The notes under the pieces were generated by a model. It was given only the letters and a program-made list of their open reading frames with translations. It had not been told where the DNA came from and did no database searches. A DNA stretch of 53,100 nucleotides from a virus, in IMG/VR virus record IMGVR_UViG_3300027985_001356, positions 1-53,100 of that record; one strand, 5' to 3'. The first letter of the stretch is position 1. The number at the start of each line of letters is the position of its first letter. This document shows positions 21,163 to 29,705 of this stretch, one piece after another. A program made the translations under genes and the position numbers.

Positions 21163-21360
21163 GTGGCAACCAAGCCTAAAGAGTCGCACTGGGGCGAAGA
21201 TGTTCCCACGTTTGACGCGGCATTCTACAAAGAGTGGCTAAATAACGAATTCAAGCGTGGCATGCGCGACATGCTCGCCAATGCTTTATGGGAAGACGCA
21301 ATAGTTCAAGCAGACGTGGACAGATATTTGGACCAATGGCGCAAGGTTGAGGGAGAGTGA
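21163..21360 (+). CDS. Small hypothetical protein
   Basis: 65 residues from GTG with GGGGGATG upstream. The protein is helical (FYKEWLNNEFKRGMRDMLAN, VDRYLDQWRKV). It abuts the next gene exactly. No motif recognised. Confidence 0.65.
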   Translation: MATKPKESHWGEDVPTFDAAFYKEWLNNEFKRGMRDMLANALWEDAIVQADVDRYLDQWRKVEGE

Positions 21361-21546
21361 ATGTTTTCTGAGAATTATTGCTTGTGCGTGAATCAGTGCG
21401 AACAATGCGGGGCCTGCTGCAGGTATGAGTGCGAGCATCGCGGCTCCCACATAAGGACGCTCTCGACAACATCCGACAGCATTGGTTGCGTGGTCGAGTC
21501 ACTAACATCAGACAGGTGCATCCTGGATGCATCGGGCTCCCAGTGA
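21361..21546 (+). CDS. Small Cys-rich protein
   Basis: 61 residues. CLCVNQCEQCGACCRYECEH packs eight Cys into 19 residues near the N-terminus, suggesting a metal cluster or tight zinc knuckle. GGAGAG lies before ATG. Its end overlaps the MuF-like gene by 20 bases if that gene starts at 21527. Confidence 0.65.
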   Translation: MFSENYCLCVNQCEQCGACCRYECEHRGSHIRTLSTTSDSIGCVVESLTSDRCILDASGSQ

Positions 21547-22516
21547 CATGTCCCTGATCACCAAAGCGAACCGTCGCGTCAAACAGCCCGCATGGCAACG
21601 TGGTCTTAAAGTCCCCGACAAAGAGCAACGAGACGCATTGGCAATCACGGCCAATCACGAACAGAAGTTCTCGCGTGCGTTTCTGAAACTTCTCAGAGAT
21701 CTGCTCACCCCCGACATGCTTAGGCAGATTGGTAAACTGGTGAGATCTGATCTGAGGCCAAACGAGATCATCGATCAAATCCCCTTCTTCGACCCAGACA
21801 ATCCTAAGACCTTCGCCATCTGGCAGGGGTTCGCGCACAAAATGGAGGGGGTCTACACTAAGGTAATTGAAGAATCCGTCCAGAATGAAAATCGTAAGCG
21901 TGGCTGGAAAGTGGACGTGTTCAAGGTTGAGGCGCCAGAGCTGCCAGCGAATGCAACCCCTGCGGATTTCGTGCGAATCAGGTCGCTTACGCGCGTGGTC
22001 GATATTTCGGACAAGGAGAGGGAGCGAATTCGCGAAATCCTTATCAGGGGGCTCGAGCGTAGGGTGGTTCCATCGTCGATGATCGAGGAGATAGAGGACA
22101 CCGTGGGGCTTACTGTTCTACAGGCAGCCCGTGTGGAGCGTAGAGTTGCGGCTGCCGCGGCCGTAGGGGCCAAGGGCGACCAACTACGCAAGATACGACA
22201 GGACCTAGCCGCGGGGCTCAGGAGACAGCGAGCACGTACTATCGCTAGGACCGAGGCCAACGATGCAATATCCCGAGGTCTCACTGAATCGTGGAAGCGT
22301 GCGGCTGATGCAGGTCTGAGCCCGCCTGGAACAAAGAAGCGTTGGGTTGCCATGGCTGGAGATGATCGAATTAGCGAAATCTGCGAGGATCTGGATGGGC
22401 AAGAAGTGGGATTGAATGAGAATTTTTCATCAGGGGCAGGTGAAGGGTTCACGGGGGAAGGGCCTCCTGCTCATCCTAATTGCAGATCTACTATGGTGCT
22501 GGTGTTTCCATCATGA
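21527..22516 (+). CDS. MuF-like minor head protein
   Basis: 329 residues from ATG 21527 (AGGTG upstream); ATG 21548 is an alternative. RTIARTEANDAISRGL at about 233-248, KRWVAMAGDDRISEICEDLD and GEGPPAHPNCRSTM are hallmark segments of the Mu F / SPP1 gp7 family, minor capsid proteins attached to portal and sometimes injected. The helical N-terminal 130 residues probably contact the portal. No extra C-terminal toxin domain. Confidence 0.9.
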   Translation: MHRAPSDMSLITKANRRVKQPAWQRGLKVPDKEQRDALAITANHEQKFSRAFLKLLRDLLTPDMLRQIGKLVRSDLRPNEIIDQIPFFDPDNPKTFAIWQGFAHKMEGVYTKVIEESVQNENRKRGWKVDVFKVEAPELPANATPADFVRIRSLTRVVDISDKERERIREILIRGLERRVVPSSMIEEIEDTVGLTVLQAARVERRVAAAAAVGAKGDQLRKIRQDLAAGLRRQRARTIARTEANDAISRGLTESWKRAADAGLSPPGTKKRWVAMAGDDRISEICEDLDGQEVGLNENFSSGAGEGFTGEGPPAHPNCRSTMVLVFPS

Positions 22517-22629
22517 TGGTTTTCCTAAACCGCATCTGGTGTGCCCTTGTAGGCAGACACGTCTGGGCCTTGAATCTTGCCGAGAAGGAAGCGTGGTGTG
22601 AAAAGTGCCAAACGAGGATGAGATGGTGA
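22513..22629 (+). CDS. 38-residue Trp/Cys-rich peptide
   Basis: ATG 22513 overlaps the MuF stop (ATGA). The peptide begins MMVFLNRIWCALVG and ends WCEKCQTRMRW, so it has a hydrophobic start and a CxxC end. It ends four bases before the polyvalent gene. Its short length makes it tentative. Confidence 0.45.
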   Translation: MMVFLNRIWCALVGRHVWALNLAEKEAWCEKCQTRMRW

Positions 22630-22633
22630 GAAG

Positions 22634-24997
22634 ATGCCACTAGTCGAAGCATGTTCTGTTGATGCGTTCCGCGAAAATATTCGCACTGAGATTAAAGCTG
22701 GAAAGAGTCCAAGCCAGGCCACTGCAATTGCCAGGCGAGTGCTTGATGATTCGTGCAAAAGGGAGGGGAAGCCAGTGCCTGATGAGATAGCCAAAGAGAA
22801 TAAGGCCAAGAAAGAAAATAAGCCCAATAGTCGAGAGTATTTGGAGGCTGCCCTTGAGCAAGCAAAGAAGCTTCTGCCTGGATGGATGTTCGCTGCGATT
22901 CATGCGGCGGCATTTCCCGCATCGGGTGGTAGGGCTGCCCGGAATCGCAGGCTTGAGGCAGCGGAAAAGCTATGGATCGAAAAAAAGGCAATCTCCTCAC
23001 TGTCCAATCAAGAGCTGAAGTCAATGCTTCACAAGCTCAACGTCACCTTTGCAGCGAACACAAGGCAGAAGAAAGACGTCAATGCTGTCCTGTCTCGGGT
23101 CAAGTCTGTTGTAGCCGAGATGAAAAAGCGAAAGATGGAAGTGAAGGGCAGAGCTGTTGACGCTATTGCCAAAGCAGAAACATCTGTTATTTCTGTCGAC
23201 GGTCCACAGGAATGGGGCGAGCTAAAGAAGGGTTTCCAGAATGGTGAGCCTGAGGGCGGAATGCATGCCCATGGTCTGGATAGGCAAAACTCCAAGACCC
23301 TGATGGACGGCGAGCACTTGCATCTCTTTGTGATCCCCGGCACCGGCGAGATGGTGTTAACCCTTGAAGACGGCGCCCATGCGCATGGTATTTCCAAGGA
23401 AGGCAACACAACCGAGTCTGATGGTACGCATTCGCACCGGGTTCCCATGATGGACGGGTCTGTACTTGAGACCACGCTCGGGGGTGCGCATGCGCACGAG
23501 CTAATGATCGAAACCAGTGGTTTTGGGGGATTGCACCAACATGTTTTGAAGTTGCAGGATGGGACGGAAATACCCTCTCTGTCACCAGCGGAGTTTGTCG
23601 CCAGGTTTGTCGATTTCTCCAGCATTGCTGCGCATCCGATCCACTCATCTCGAGATGTTGCCAATGCCCTGAATGAGGCGAGTGATTTGCGCGATCAGTT
23701 ATTCCCTTCAGCTGGGTTCCCTACCCCAGATCAACTCGTGGAAGATTTCGCCAAAGGCAAAGAGCGGCCCCCGCTACCCAACACCTGTTGGGAAGTAGTC
23801 CGGTTAGCCAAGGACGGGGCCTTTTGTGCGCTGTCTGATATGGACGACCCGGTTCTTGTACAGAATTCTATAGGGCTGGATTTGGCCGTTGGCGATGTGG
23901 TGGAGTTGGATGCGCATGCCCAAATTGTCGCGTATTCAAAGTCTTCCGAGCCTCACAGTTTCGAGGAAGCGAACACATTAGCCACCTATGTAAGCATAGT
24001 GGAGAAGTCGCTAGAGAACATCCCTTTTGCCGGCCCGCAAGGAGCGCCACTTGTATTTGTATCGGCGACACCGACAAATCTAGAGTTCGCGCGAAAGGAA
24101 GGTCTTGCGGGTCAAGATGGTGAGATTTTCCAGGAGAAATACCTGTCTCCTTTAGGGCTTACAAAGAAGGATGTTGGTATTGGGTTTGCGATCCCCGTGC
24201 GATGCCCTGAGCCTAACAATGATCATATCGATCTGTGGCGCGATTCGTTGTTGAAATCACTATCGATATACGACAGTGCAAAGGTTGTTGCTTTGGGGAG
24301 ATGGGCAAAGGAGGCGCTGGGGCCTATTGCTAGCTTTTCACTTCCCCATCCTGCTGCTGTTCGGCGCCATGGCGACAGAGGTGAAGTGCAACGCAAGCTC
24401 AAGTCCATCCGCAAAGTACTTGACAACAAAGATGTAACCATTGATTCTAAACCAAGTTCTAGCTCTTCGCCGATGCAAGGTGAATCTGGGGCGACCCTCG
24501 CTGATTCCATAAGTGAGCTGAGCCAAGGCGGAAGCCTTCGCGTGTCGGTAGCAAAGTCGTTACCCGAGAAGCAAATTGTTTATGGAGTCATCCTGGATCC
24601 GTATCAGGTTGATTTGCACAACGACTGGATACCGCCCGCGGAGATAGAGGCCACCGCTCATGACTTCCTTACGAAGTCGCGCGTTGTTGGCCTTCGCCAT
24701 GCTGGGAAGGCGGAAGCCGAAGTTGTGGAGAGCTGGGTTGAGGTATATCCGACAAAAGAAGACAGAGAGCTTGCTTTGCAGAATCTGCCCCACCGAGCGA
24801 ATCGGCGGGAATTCGGCGGTGACGTGCTTCACTCGGGGGCTTGGGTCGCGGGGGTTAAGCTAACAGATGAACTCTGGGAGCTGCATAAGCGCGGCGAGCT
24901 GGATGCTTTCAGCATTGGCGGTTTCAGCTTTAAGACGCAGGTCTCTACGGATGCGATGCCCGAAGTTGAGTTCATCGATCTCGCTCCGCAGGCATAA
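22634..24997 (+). CDS. Polyvalent protein: His-rich repeats, UDG-like domain, XkdF-type protease
   Basis: 787 residues. Residues 14-37 carry NIRTEIKAGKSPSQATAIAR, a motif seen at ends of many phage proteins. About 207-302 contains repeated His pairs (MHAHGL, HLHLF, AHAHGI, THSHRV, AHAHEL, LHQHVL), likely metal-binding beta repeats. About 470-597 resembles uracil-DNA glycosylases: VSATPTNLEFARKEGLAGQ, ALGRWAKEALG and LPHPAAVRRHGD. About 642-767 (KQIVYGVILDPYQVD, VGLRHAG, AFSIGGFSF) is XkdF-type prohead protease (Peptidase S78-like). It would mature the capsid and may carry a DNA-directed domain into the head. Upstream of scaffold and capsid genes. Confidence 0.85.
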   Translation: MPLVEACSVDAFRENIRTEIKAGKSPSQATAIARRVLDDSCKREGKPVPDEIAKENKAKKENKPNSREYLEAALEQAKKLLPGWMFAAIHAAAFPASGGRAARNRRLEAAEKLWIEKKAISSLSNQELKSMLHKLNVTFAANTRQKKDVNAVLSRVKSVVAEMKKRKMEVKGRAVDAIAKAETSVISVDGPQEWGELKKGFQNGEPEGGMHAHGLDRQNSKTLMDGEHLHLFVIPGTGEMVLTLEDGAHAHGISKEGNTTESDGTHSHRVPMMDGSVLETTLGGAHAHELMIETSGFGGLHQHVLKLQDGTEIPSLSPAEFVARFVDFSSIAAHPIHSSRDVANALNEASDLRDQLFPSAGFPTPDQLVEDFAKGKERPPLPNTCWEVVRLAKDGAFCALSDMDDPVLVQNSIGLDLAVGDVVELDAHAQIVAYSKSSEPHSFEEANTLATYVSIVEKSLENIPFAGPQGAPLVFVSATPTNLEFARKEGLAGQDGEIFQEKYLSPLGLTKKDVGIGFAIPVRCPEPNNDHIDLWRDSLLKSLSIYDSAKVVALGRWAKEALGPIASFSLPHPAAVRRHGDRGEVQRKLKSIRKVLDNKDVTIDSKPSSSSSPMQGESGATLADSISELSQGGSLRVSVAKSLPEKQIVYGVILDPYQVDLHNDWIPPAEIEATAHDFLTKSRVVGLRHAGKAEAEVVESWVEVYPTKEDRELALQNLPHRANRREFGGDVLHSGAWVAGVKLTDELWELHKRGELDAFSIGGFSFKTQVSTDAMPEVEFIDLAPQA

Positions 24998-25021
24998 CCC
25001 AAACATAGATAGGGGGCATGA

Positions 25022-25912
25022 ATGCCCACAGTCGTGAACATGCTCACCGCCGTTCAAACGGCAGAGGTGAGTCTCGTTAAGCGTGGCGCTAACAATAAGC
25101 GCTTCGCCCTAACCAAATCCAAGGAGCAGCAGATGCCAATTCAGGAGCTAGCCAAGACGGTTATCGAAACTGAAGCGGAAGGCGAAGGCAAGCTGATTGA
25201 GACTCTCAAGGCCGCTGGAGCGGATGAGGAAACAATCGGTATCTCGGTCGCAAATTTCCGACTTCAGAGCGGGTTCAAGGACAAACTGAGCAAGGAAGCG
25301 TTTCGCGCTGTCGCAGAGGCTTCAGGGTTTGAGGTCGCGAAGGCCAAAAAAACCGAAGATGAGGAAGATGAAGAGGAGGGCAATCCGTTCGCCTCTAAGA
25401 AAAAAACGACCAAAGAGGAGGGGGAACCCATGACAGAAGAAATGCGAAAAGCATTTGACGAGCAACAGGCGGAGCTAGTCGAGTTACGAAAAGCCGCTGC
25501 GGAAAAGGACGCTCGTATCGAGAGGATCGAAAAAGCGGCTCAACTTAAAGAATACGTTGCCAAGTGCGCGTCTGACTATGCCCATGTTCCTGGCTCTAGC
25601 GCCGAGGAAATGGGAGAGATGCTGCAGAAGGCATATTCTGTCGATGAAGATCTGGGCAAGAGGTTGGAAAAACAGTGGGCGGAAGCTTCCGAGGCAATCA
25701 AAAAGTCCGAGCTTATCCGTTCTCGCGGCATCAATGCTGTAAGCGATGGTAGCGGAACTGCTTGGGGCAAAATGGAGGCATTCGCCAAAGAGCTCACGGT
25801 GAAGAACGAGGGTCTTTCCGAAGGCAAGGCGATGAGGCTTGTCATGGAACAGCACCCGGAACTGTACCAAGAATACCTCAACGAGAATCCAGCGCAGCTG
25901 GGTCGTCGATAG
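25022..25912 (+). CDS. Scaffold-like capsid assembly protein
   Basis: 296 residues; AGGGGG before ATG. The N-terminus AEVSLVKRGANNKRFALTK is a motif usually found at the end of XkdF-type proteases or start of their scaffold. The middle is very acidic (TEDEEDEEEG), followed by a coiled coil (about 140-180) and a soluble helical end. It should guide capsid assembly and be removed by the protease encoded just upstream. Confidence 0.78.
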   Translation: MPTVVNMLTAVQTAEVSLVKRGANNKRFALTKSKEQQMPIQELAKTVIETEAEGEGKLIETLKAAGADEETIGISVANFRLQSGFKDKLSKEAFRAVAEASGFEVAKAKKTEDEEDEEEGNPFASKKKTTKEEGEPMTEEMRKAFDEQQAELVELRKAAAEKDARIERIEKAAQLKEYVAKCASDYAHVPGSSAEEMGEMLQKAYSVDEDLGKRLEKQWAEASEAIKKSELIRSRGINAVSDGSGTAWGKMEAFAKELTVKNEGLSEGKAMRLVMEQHPELYQEYLNENPAQLGRR

Positions 25913-25926
25913 AAAGGAATTGAATC

Positions 25927-26301
25927 ATGGCATATGATAATGCGAGATATACCCTGCCCGGGATTAGCGCGGGTGCGGATCTGACAGCAGCGCAGCATAG
26001 GTTTGTGTCTATTGATGCAACCGGACGCGCTGTTCTTACGGCAGCAGGCGCGCGTGTTGATGGCGTCGTGGACAACAAGCCCAATCTTGATGAAGCAGCC
26101 GCTGTCCTTGGATACGGATCCGTTGCGAAGGTAGAAGCGAGTGCCGCAATTGCTGCGGGTGCTTCTGTTGCGTCTGCTGCAAACGGTCAGGCTGTTACAG
26201 CAACTCTTAATGCTTTCATTGCTGGTGTATGCGTCGAGGCCGCAGGCGCCGCGGGTGAGCTTTGTTCCATCTACCTAGCCTCTCATGGACAGTCGCCGTA
26301 A
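25927..26301 (+). CDS. Capsid decoration protein (DUF2190-like)
   Basis: 124 residues, Ala/Gly/Val-rich. GISAGADLTAAQHRFVSIDA, GVVDNKP and KVEASAAIAAGASVA fit the DUF2190 capsid-cement proteins, which bind the shell surface as trimers. It lies directly before the major capsid gene, the usual place. Confidence 0.85.
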   Translation: MAYDNARYTLPGISAGADLTAAQHRFVSIDATGRAVLTAAGARVDGVVDNKPNLDEAAAVLGYGSVAKVEASAAIAAGASVASAANGQAVTATLNAFIAGVCVEAAGAAGELCSIYLASHGQSP

Positions 26302-26340
26302 TTCTTGGCTTCTGAACAACTAAAGAAAGGATAGAGAACA

Positions 26341-27309
26341 ATGCCTCAACCAACAGCATCAGATGTACATGTTAACAGACCGCTCACCAATGTCAGCGAA
26401 GCGTTCTTGCAAGATCTTACCGGCTTCGTTGCTCGTAAAGTGTTCCCTGTTGTTCCTGTTTCCAAGCAGAGCGACCGCTATTTTAAGTATGACAAGAAAC
26501 AGTGGTTTCGAACCGACGCCAAAGTTCGTGCACCGTCGACGGAATCCGCTGGGTCCGGGTTCACGATCGACAACACTCCTACGTATTTTGCGAAAGTCGT
26601 CGCTCTGCATAAGGATGTTGACGATCAGATCCGAGCCAACTCGGATGCACCAATCAACCCCGACAATGACGCGACGGAGTTTGTCACTCGTCAGCTAATG
26701 CTCCAACAGGAGCAGGATTGGGCTGCGAAGTATTTCACCACAGGCGTATGGACTGGGTCGACCACCGGGACCGACGTAACCCCAGGTGTTCTCTGGGATG
26801 TTCCGGCAACCTCGAATCCTATCGAAGATTTGCGGGCGCAAATTACCGCAGTAGGCAGGAATTCGGGACTCGAAGCAAACACGCTGGTTCTAGGGAAAGA
26901 AGTTTGGGACGTTCTTCAGGATCATCCCGACTTTCTCGAGCGCATTAAGTTCACCCAGACAGCGATCGTTGCACCCGATCTACTGGCTGCAGTTCTGGGC
27001 CTTGATAGAGTGCTTGTGGCGAAGGCTGTCCAAGACACTGCTGCAGAGGGTGCGGCTGCGAGCCATGCGTTTGTGCATGGCAAGAACGCTCTCGTCACCT
27101 ATTCAGCTCCGCGCCCAAGCCTGATGAAGCCAAGCGGGGGGTATACCTTCGCGTGGACGGGTCTTCTTGGAGCCAACAGCTCAGGGATGCGCATTAAGCG
27201 ATTCCGGATGGTTGAGTTGTCGTCTGACCGTATCGAGGGTGAGAGTGCATATGACCACAAGGTCGTGTCGCCCGAGGCCGGCGCTTTCTTGAGCGCTGTT
27301 ATTTCGTAA
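26341..27309 (+). CDS. Major capsid protein
   Basis: 322 residues. VNRPLTNVSEAFLQDLTGFV, ARKVFPVVPVSKQSDRYFKY, NTLVLGKEVWDVLQDHPDF, IKRFRMVE and YDHKVVSPEAGAFL are typical of the HK97-fold capsid family found in Mu-like and related myoviruses. AAAGGA lies before ATG. A strong terminator follows, which could raise the level of this gene's transcript relative to downstream genes. Confidence 0.92.
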   Translation: MPQPTASDVHVNRPLTNVSEAFLQDLTGFVARKVFPVVPVSKQSDRYFKYDKKQWFRTDAKVRAPSTESAGSGFTIDNTPTYFAKVVALHKDVDDQIRANSDAPINPDNDATEFVTRQLMLQQEQDWAAKYFTTGVWTGSTTGTDVTPGVLWDVPATSNPIEDLRAQITAVGRNSGLEANTLVLGKEVWDVLQDHPDFLERIKFTQTAIVAPDLLAAVLGLDRVLVAKAVQDTAAEGAAASHAFVHGKNALVTYSAPRPSLMKPSGGYTFAWTGLLGANSSGMRIKRFRMVELSSDRIEGESAYDHKVVSPEAGAFLSAVIS

Positions 27310-27317
27310 TTGGTTCG

Positions 27318-27359
27318 TATGGGGGCGTGAGCCATTTTCGTTCAGCTCACGTCCCCATA
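27318..27359 (+). terminator. Strong intrinsic terminator after major capsid gene
   Basis: A 15-base-pair stem with one G-T wobble pairs 27318-27332 (TATGGGGGCGTGAGC) with 27345-27359 (GCTCACGTCCCCATA), with a 12-base loop, followed by TTTTTC. It is the clearest terminator in the window. Confidence 0.85.
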
Positions 27360-27377
27360 TTTTCAAGGAGATGACCC

Positions 27378-27818
27378 ATGTACAAAGCACTCCGTCCCTT
27401 TAAATATCAGACCGCCAGCGGCGAAATTAAGATAACGGTCCCGGGGCAGTCTATCCCCGAGGCTAGCGGCTGGAAGAATCTCAAGATATTTCTTGAGCGT
27501 AGGTGGATTTGTAAAGAAGGTGAAGAACCGAACAGGCGGCATTATTCAGCAAAGGTTCCCAAGACGGCACCGACAGTTAAAGCTGTGCCGAAAACGAGCC
27601 CCGTCAAGGTTGCCACTAAGGTTGCAACTAAGGTTTCCACCGAGCCTGTTGTTAGAAAGAAGGACAAAGAGACCAGGGAGGCGACTCCTCGAAAGCATAC
27701 TTCCCGAGATCTTGAGTCCATGTCGAAAAAAGAACTCCAGAGTCTCGCCAAGTCTCTGGATGTGGATCCGCATCAGCCTAAAGCCGACCTTGTAGCATCT
27801 GTCTTGGCTGCCCAATGA
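27378..27818 (+). CDS. Hypothetical head protein with C-terminal SAP/Rho-N-like motif
   Basis: 146 residues. A beta-rich start (ALRPFKYQTASGEIKITVPG) is followed by a Lys/Thr/Val-rich low-complexity linker with tandem KVATKVATKV. The end (DLESMSKKELQSLAKSLDVD, then KADLVASVLAA) fits a SAP/LEM/Rho-N-type helix-hairpin used for DNA or protein contacts. It overlaps the connector gene by four bases. Exact role unknown. Confidence 0.7.
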   Translation: MYKALRPFKYQTASGEIKITVPGQSIPEASGWKNLKIFLERRWICKEGEEPNRRHYSAKVPKTAPTVKAVPKTSPVKVATKVATKVSTEPVVRKKDKETREATPRKHTSRDLESMSKKELQSLAKSLDVDPHQPKADLVASVLAAQ

Positions 27819-28282
27819 GCGGACTCCGCCAAAGATTCACGTATTCGGGTGACCCGGCGAATTCTCCAAGGGACGCAGTGCGTTTCTTGGTTGGCGATAC
27901 GAATTTGTTGCGGCCTTTATTGGATGATCGTGAGATCGACTACGCGATTGCCCAGAACCCGAACCCGAATCTTGCGGCGGCGCTTTTATCAGAACATCTG
28001 TTTGGCAAGTTTGCTGCGCAGGCAGATATTACAGTGGGGCCAGTCTCAAAGTCTTTCAGCAAGGCTGCGGAACTGATGAAGGCTAAGGCGGATCAGCTGC
28101 GTGCTGAGGCATGCCGGAACGCCCGCCCGTCTTTCCCTGCGATAGCAGTATCGAGCAAAAGAGTGCTGGAAGAGAATACAGACCTTACGAAGCCATCATT
28201 TGTTATAGGGCTAGCAGACAACCCTTTCGCCGTCCAACTCAACCACAGTTTAGATAACGCTAAATTCCATGGCTTTAGTTGA
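27815..28282 (+). CDS. Head-tail connector (adaptor-like)
   Basis: 155 residues. RDAVRFLVGDTNLLRPLLDD, EIDYAIAQNP, then helix ELMKAKADQLRAEA match head-completion adaptors that assemble under the portal. Its position after the capsid protein and before the gp10-like protein supports this. Confidence 0.8.
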   Translation: MSGLRQRFTYSGDPANSPRDAVRFLVGDTNLLRPLLDDREIDYAIAQNPNPNLAAALLSEHLFGKFAAQADITVGPVSKSFSKAAELMKAKADQLRAEACRNARPSFPAIAVSSKRVLEENTDLTKPSFVIGLADNPFAVQLNHSLDNAKFHGFS

Positions 28283-28721
28283 TAAGGATACCGGCTGGAA
28301 GAAGTTCAAGAAATCCCTCCGAAGAATGGGAGGGCTTGAAGTAGTCGTGGGAATTCCCGGGGAGATTGATTTTTCTCGACCGACGACGGCTGCCATTGGT
28401 GCGGTGCATGAGTTTGGATCGACGGATGGGACAATCCCGGAGCGGTCGTTTATCCGGTCTACCTTTGACCAGAATGAGCGCAAATACGACAGGGCGCTAC
28501 AGAAAGAGATAACGAGGGCGATCAAGACTCGCAGTGGCAGCGAGGGGGCCTTGTTTGTTGTTGGAGAGCAAGCCCGTGCTGATGTTATCAACCGGATTGT
28601 AAGCCGAGAAATTAAGCAAGACTTGAAGCCCGCGACGATTGCCCGTAAAGGATCTGATACAGCGCTTGTCGATACTGGCAACCTGGTTGGCTCAATCGAG
28701 GCAAAGGTACGTAAGCGATGA
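28269..28721 (+). CDS. HK97 gp10-like / tail completion protein
   Basis: 150 residues. EVVVGIPGEIDFSRPTTAAI, GAVHEFGSTDGTIPERSFIR and ALVDTGNLVGSIEAKV are a classic gp10/Gp22-like neck protein pattern (HEFG, IPxRxF, DTGxLxxSI). It joins the neck to the tail. It overlaps the genes on both sides. Confidence 0.85.
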   Translation: MALVDKDTGWKKFKKSLRRMGGLEVVVGIPGEIDFSRPTTAAIGAVHEFGSTDGTIPERSFIRSTFDQNERKYDRALQKEITRAIKTRSGSEGALFVVGEQARADVINRIVSREIKQDLKPATIARKGSDTALVDTGNLVGSIEAKVRKR

Positions 28722-29080
28722 TCGTCGGCGACCTGTCAGGGGCAGTCTTGGATTGCTCTGTCGAGGCGTTACTAATTCGCCATCTCGCTGTTAATTACGA
28801 AAAGGGGCGAAAGCAGGAGGCCTTGACAGAAGAGTGCGAGATTCACGCCAGCATTTCGCCTATGACCGCAAGAGACTTAAAGAGATTCCCCGAGGGCCAA
28901 TTGGCAGAGGGGACAGTTTTAATCATCACGCCTACCGAGTTGTTCACCGTGAGAACCAGCACCTGTCAGATAGCGGATGTTGTTCGCTACAAGGGTATTG
29001 ATTACCAGATCTCCACCGTCAACGACTGGTTTGATCTGGGTGGGTTTTATGAGGCGGTAGGAACGAGGTTGCCAAGATGA
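28718..29080 (+). CDS. Head closure / stopper-like protein
   Basis: 120 residues. The order of genes and sequence features (RDLKRFPEGQLAEGTVLIIT, VRYKGIDYQISTVNDWFDLG) fit the stopper family, in which a beta barrel seals the capsid exit. Overlaps by four bases on each side. Confidence 0.75.
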   Translation: MIVGDLSGAVLDCSVEALLIRHLAVNYEKGRKQEALTEECEIHASISPMTARDLKRFPEGQLAEGTVLIITPTELFTVRTSTCQIADVVRYKGIDYQISTVNDWFDLGGFYEAVGTRLPR

Positions 29081-29688
29081 TTGACTGGGCCGCCATAGAG
29101 TGCGCTCTGTTTGATTGGGTAAACCTATCGTTTGATGGAAGCACGAATGATGTATCGCTCGATACGGGCCAGATTGTCTGGAAAGACCAGAATATTCCAC
29201 AGCCAGTGTATCCATATATTGCGCTAAAGAAGAATTCGGTGATCCGTGTTGGCGGAAAGGATGAGATTAGAACATCTACCGATCTGACCAAGCCGCAAGG
29301 TCAGGAGATTGCGCTTACTACAAATGGAGTCCGCGAGTTTACGTTGGGGATTGAAGCCTTTGTTGATGAACAAGCGGGGGCGAATAAACCCAATTGCGAT
29401 GCGATGTATATGCTCAGTATCTTGCAGGGAAGTTTGAGCCAGCAGACGACTCAGGAGACTTTTTGTCTCGCTGGTCTCTCTGTTATCGAAGAATTGGCCG
29501 TTGTCGATTTGAGTGAAGTAGTCAACGGTCGGTTTATCAGTCGGGCGTCGATGGACGTTCGTTTCCGCACCACCTTCAGCTGTATTGAGCGTACTGGGTA
29601 TATCGATACGGTCAGGATTAAATCAGTGCCCTGCGATCCAAGCGGGCCTAACGATGTTTCCGGCGTGGATATCACGGTGGGGACGTAA
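29077..29688 (+). CDS. Tail/neck terminator (LIC_12616-like)
   Basis: 203 residues. IVWKDQNIPQPVYPYIALKK near the N-terminus, GVREFTLGIEAF and RASMDVRFRT match the LIC_12616 family, considered neck/tail terminators of myoviruses that cap tube polymerisation. It directly precedes the sheath gene. Confidence 0.8.
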   Translation: MIDWAAIECALFDWVNLSFDGSTNDVSLDTGQIVWKDQNIPQPVYPYIALKKNSVIRVGGKDEIRTSTDLTKPQGQEIALTTNGVREFTLGIEAFVDEQAGANKPNCDAMYMLSILQGSLSQQTTQETFCLAGLSVIEELAVVDLSEVVNGRFISRASMDVRFRTTFSCIERTGYIDTVRIKSVPCDPSGPNDVSGVDITVGT

Positions 29689-29705
29689 AGAAAGAGGGGA
29701 ATGCT

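Noticed and set aside
21251-21838. 195-codon minus-strand frame
   Set aside because: Antisense to three well-supported small genes and the MuF gene.
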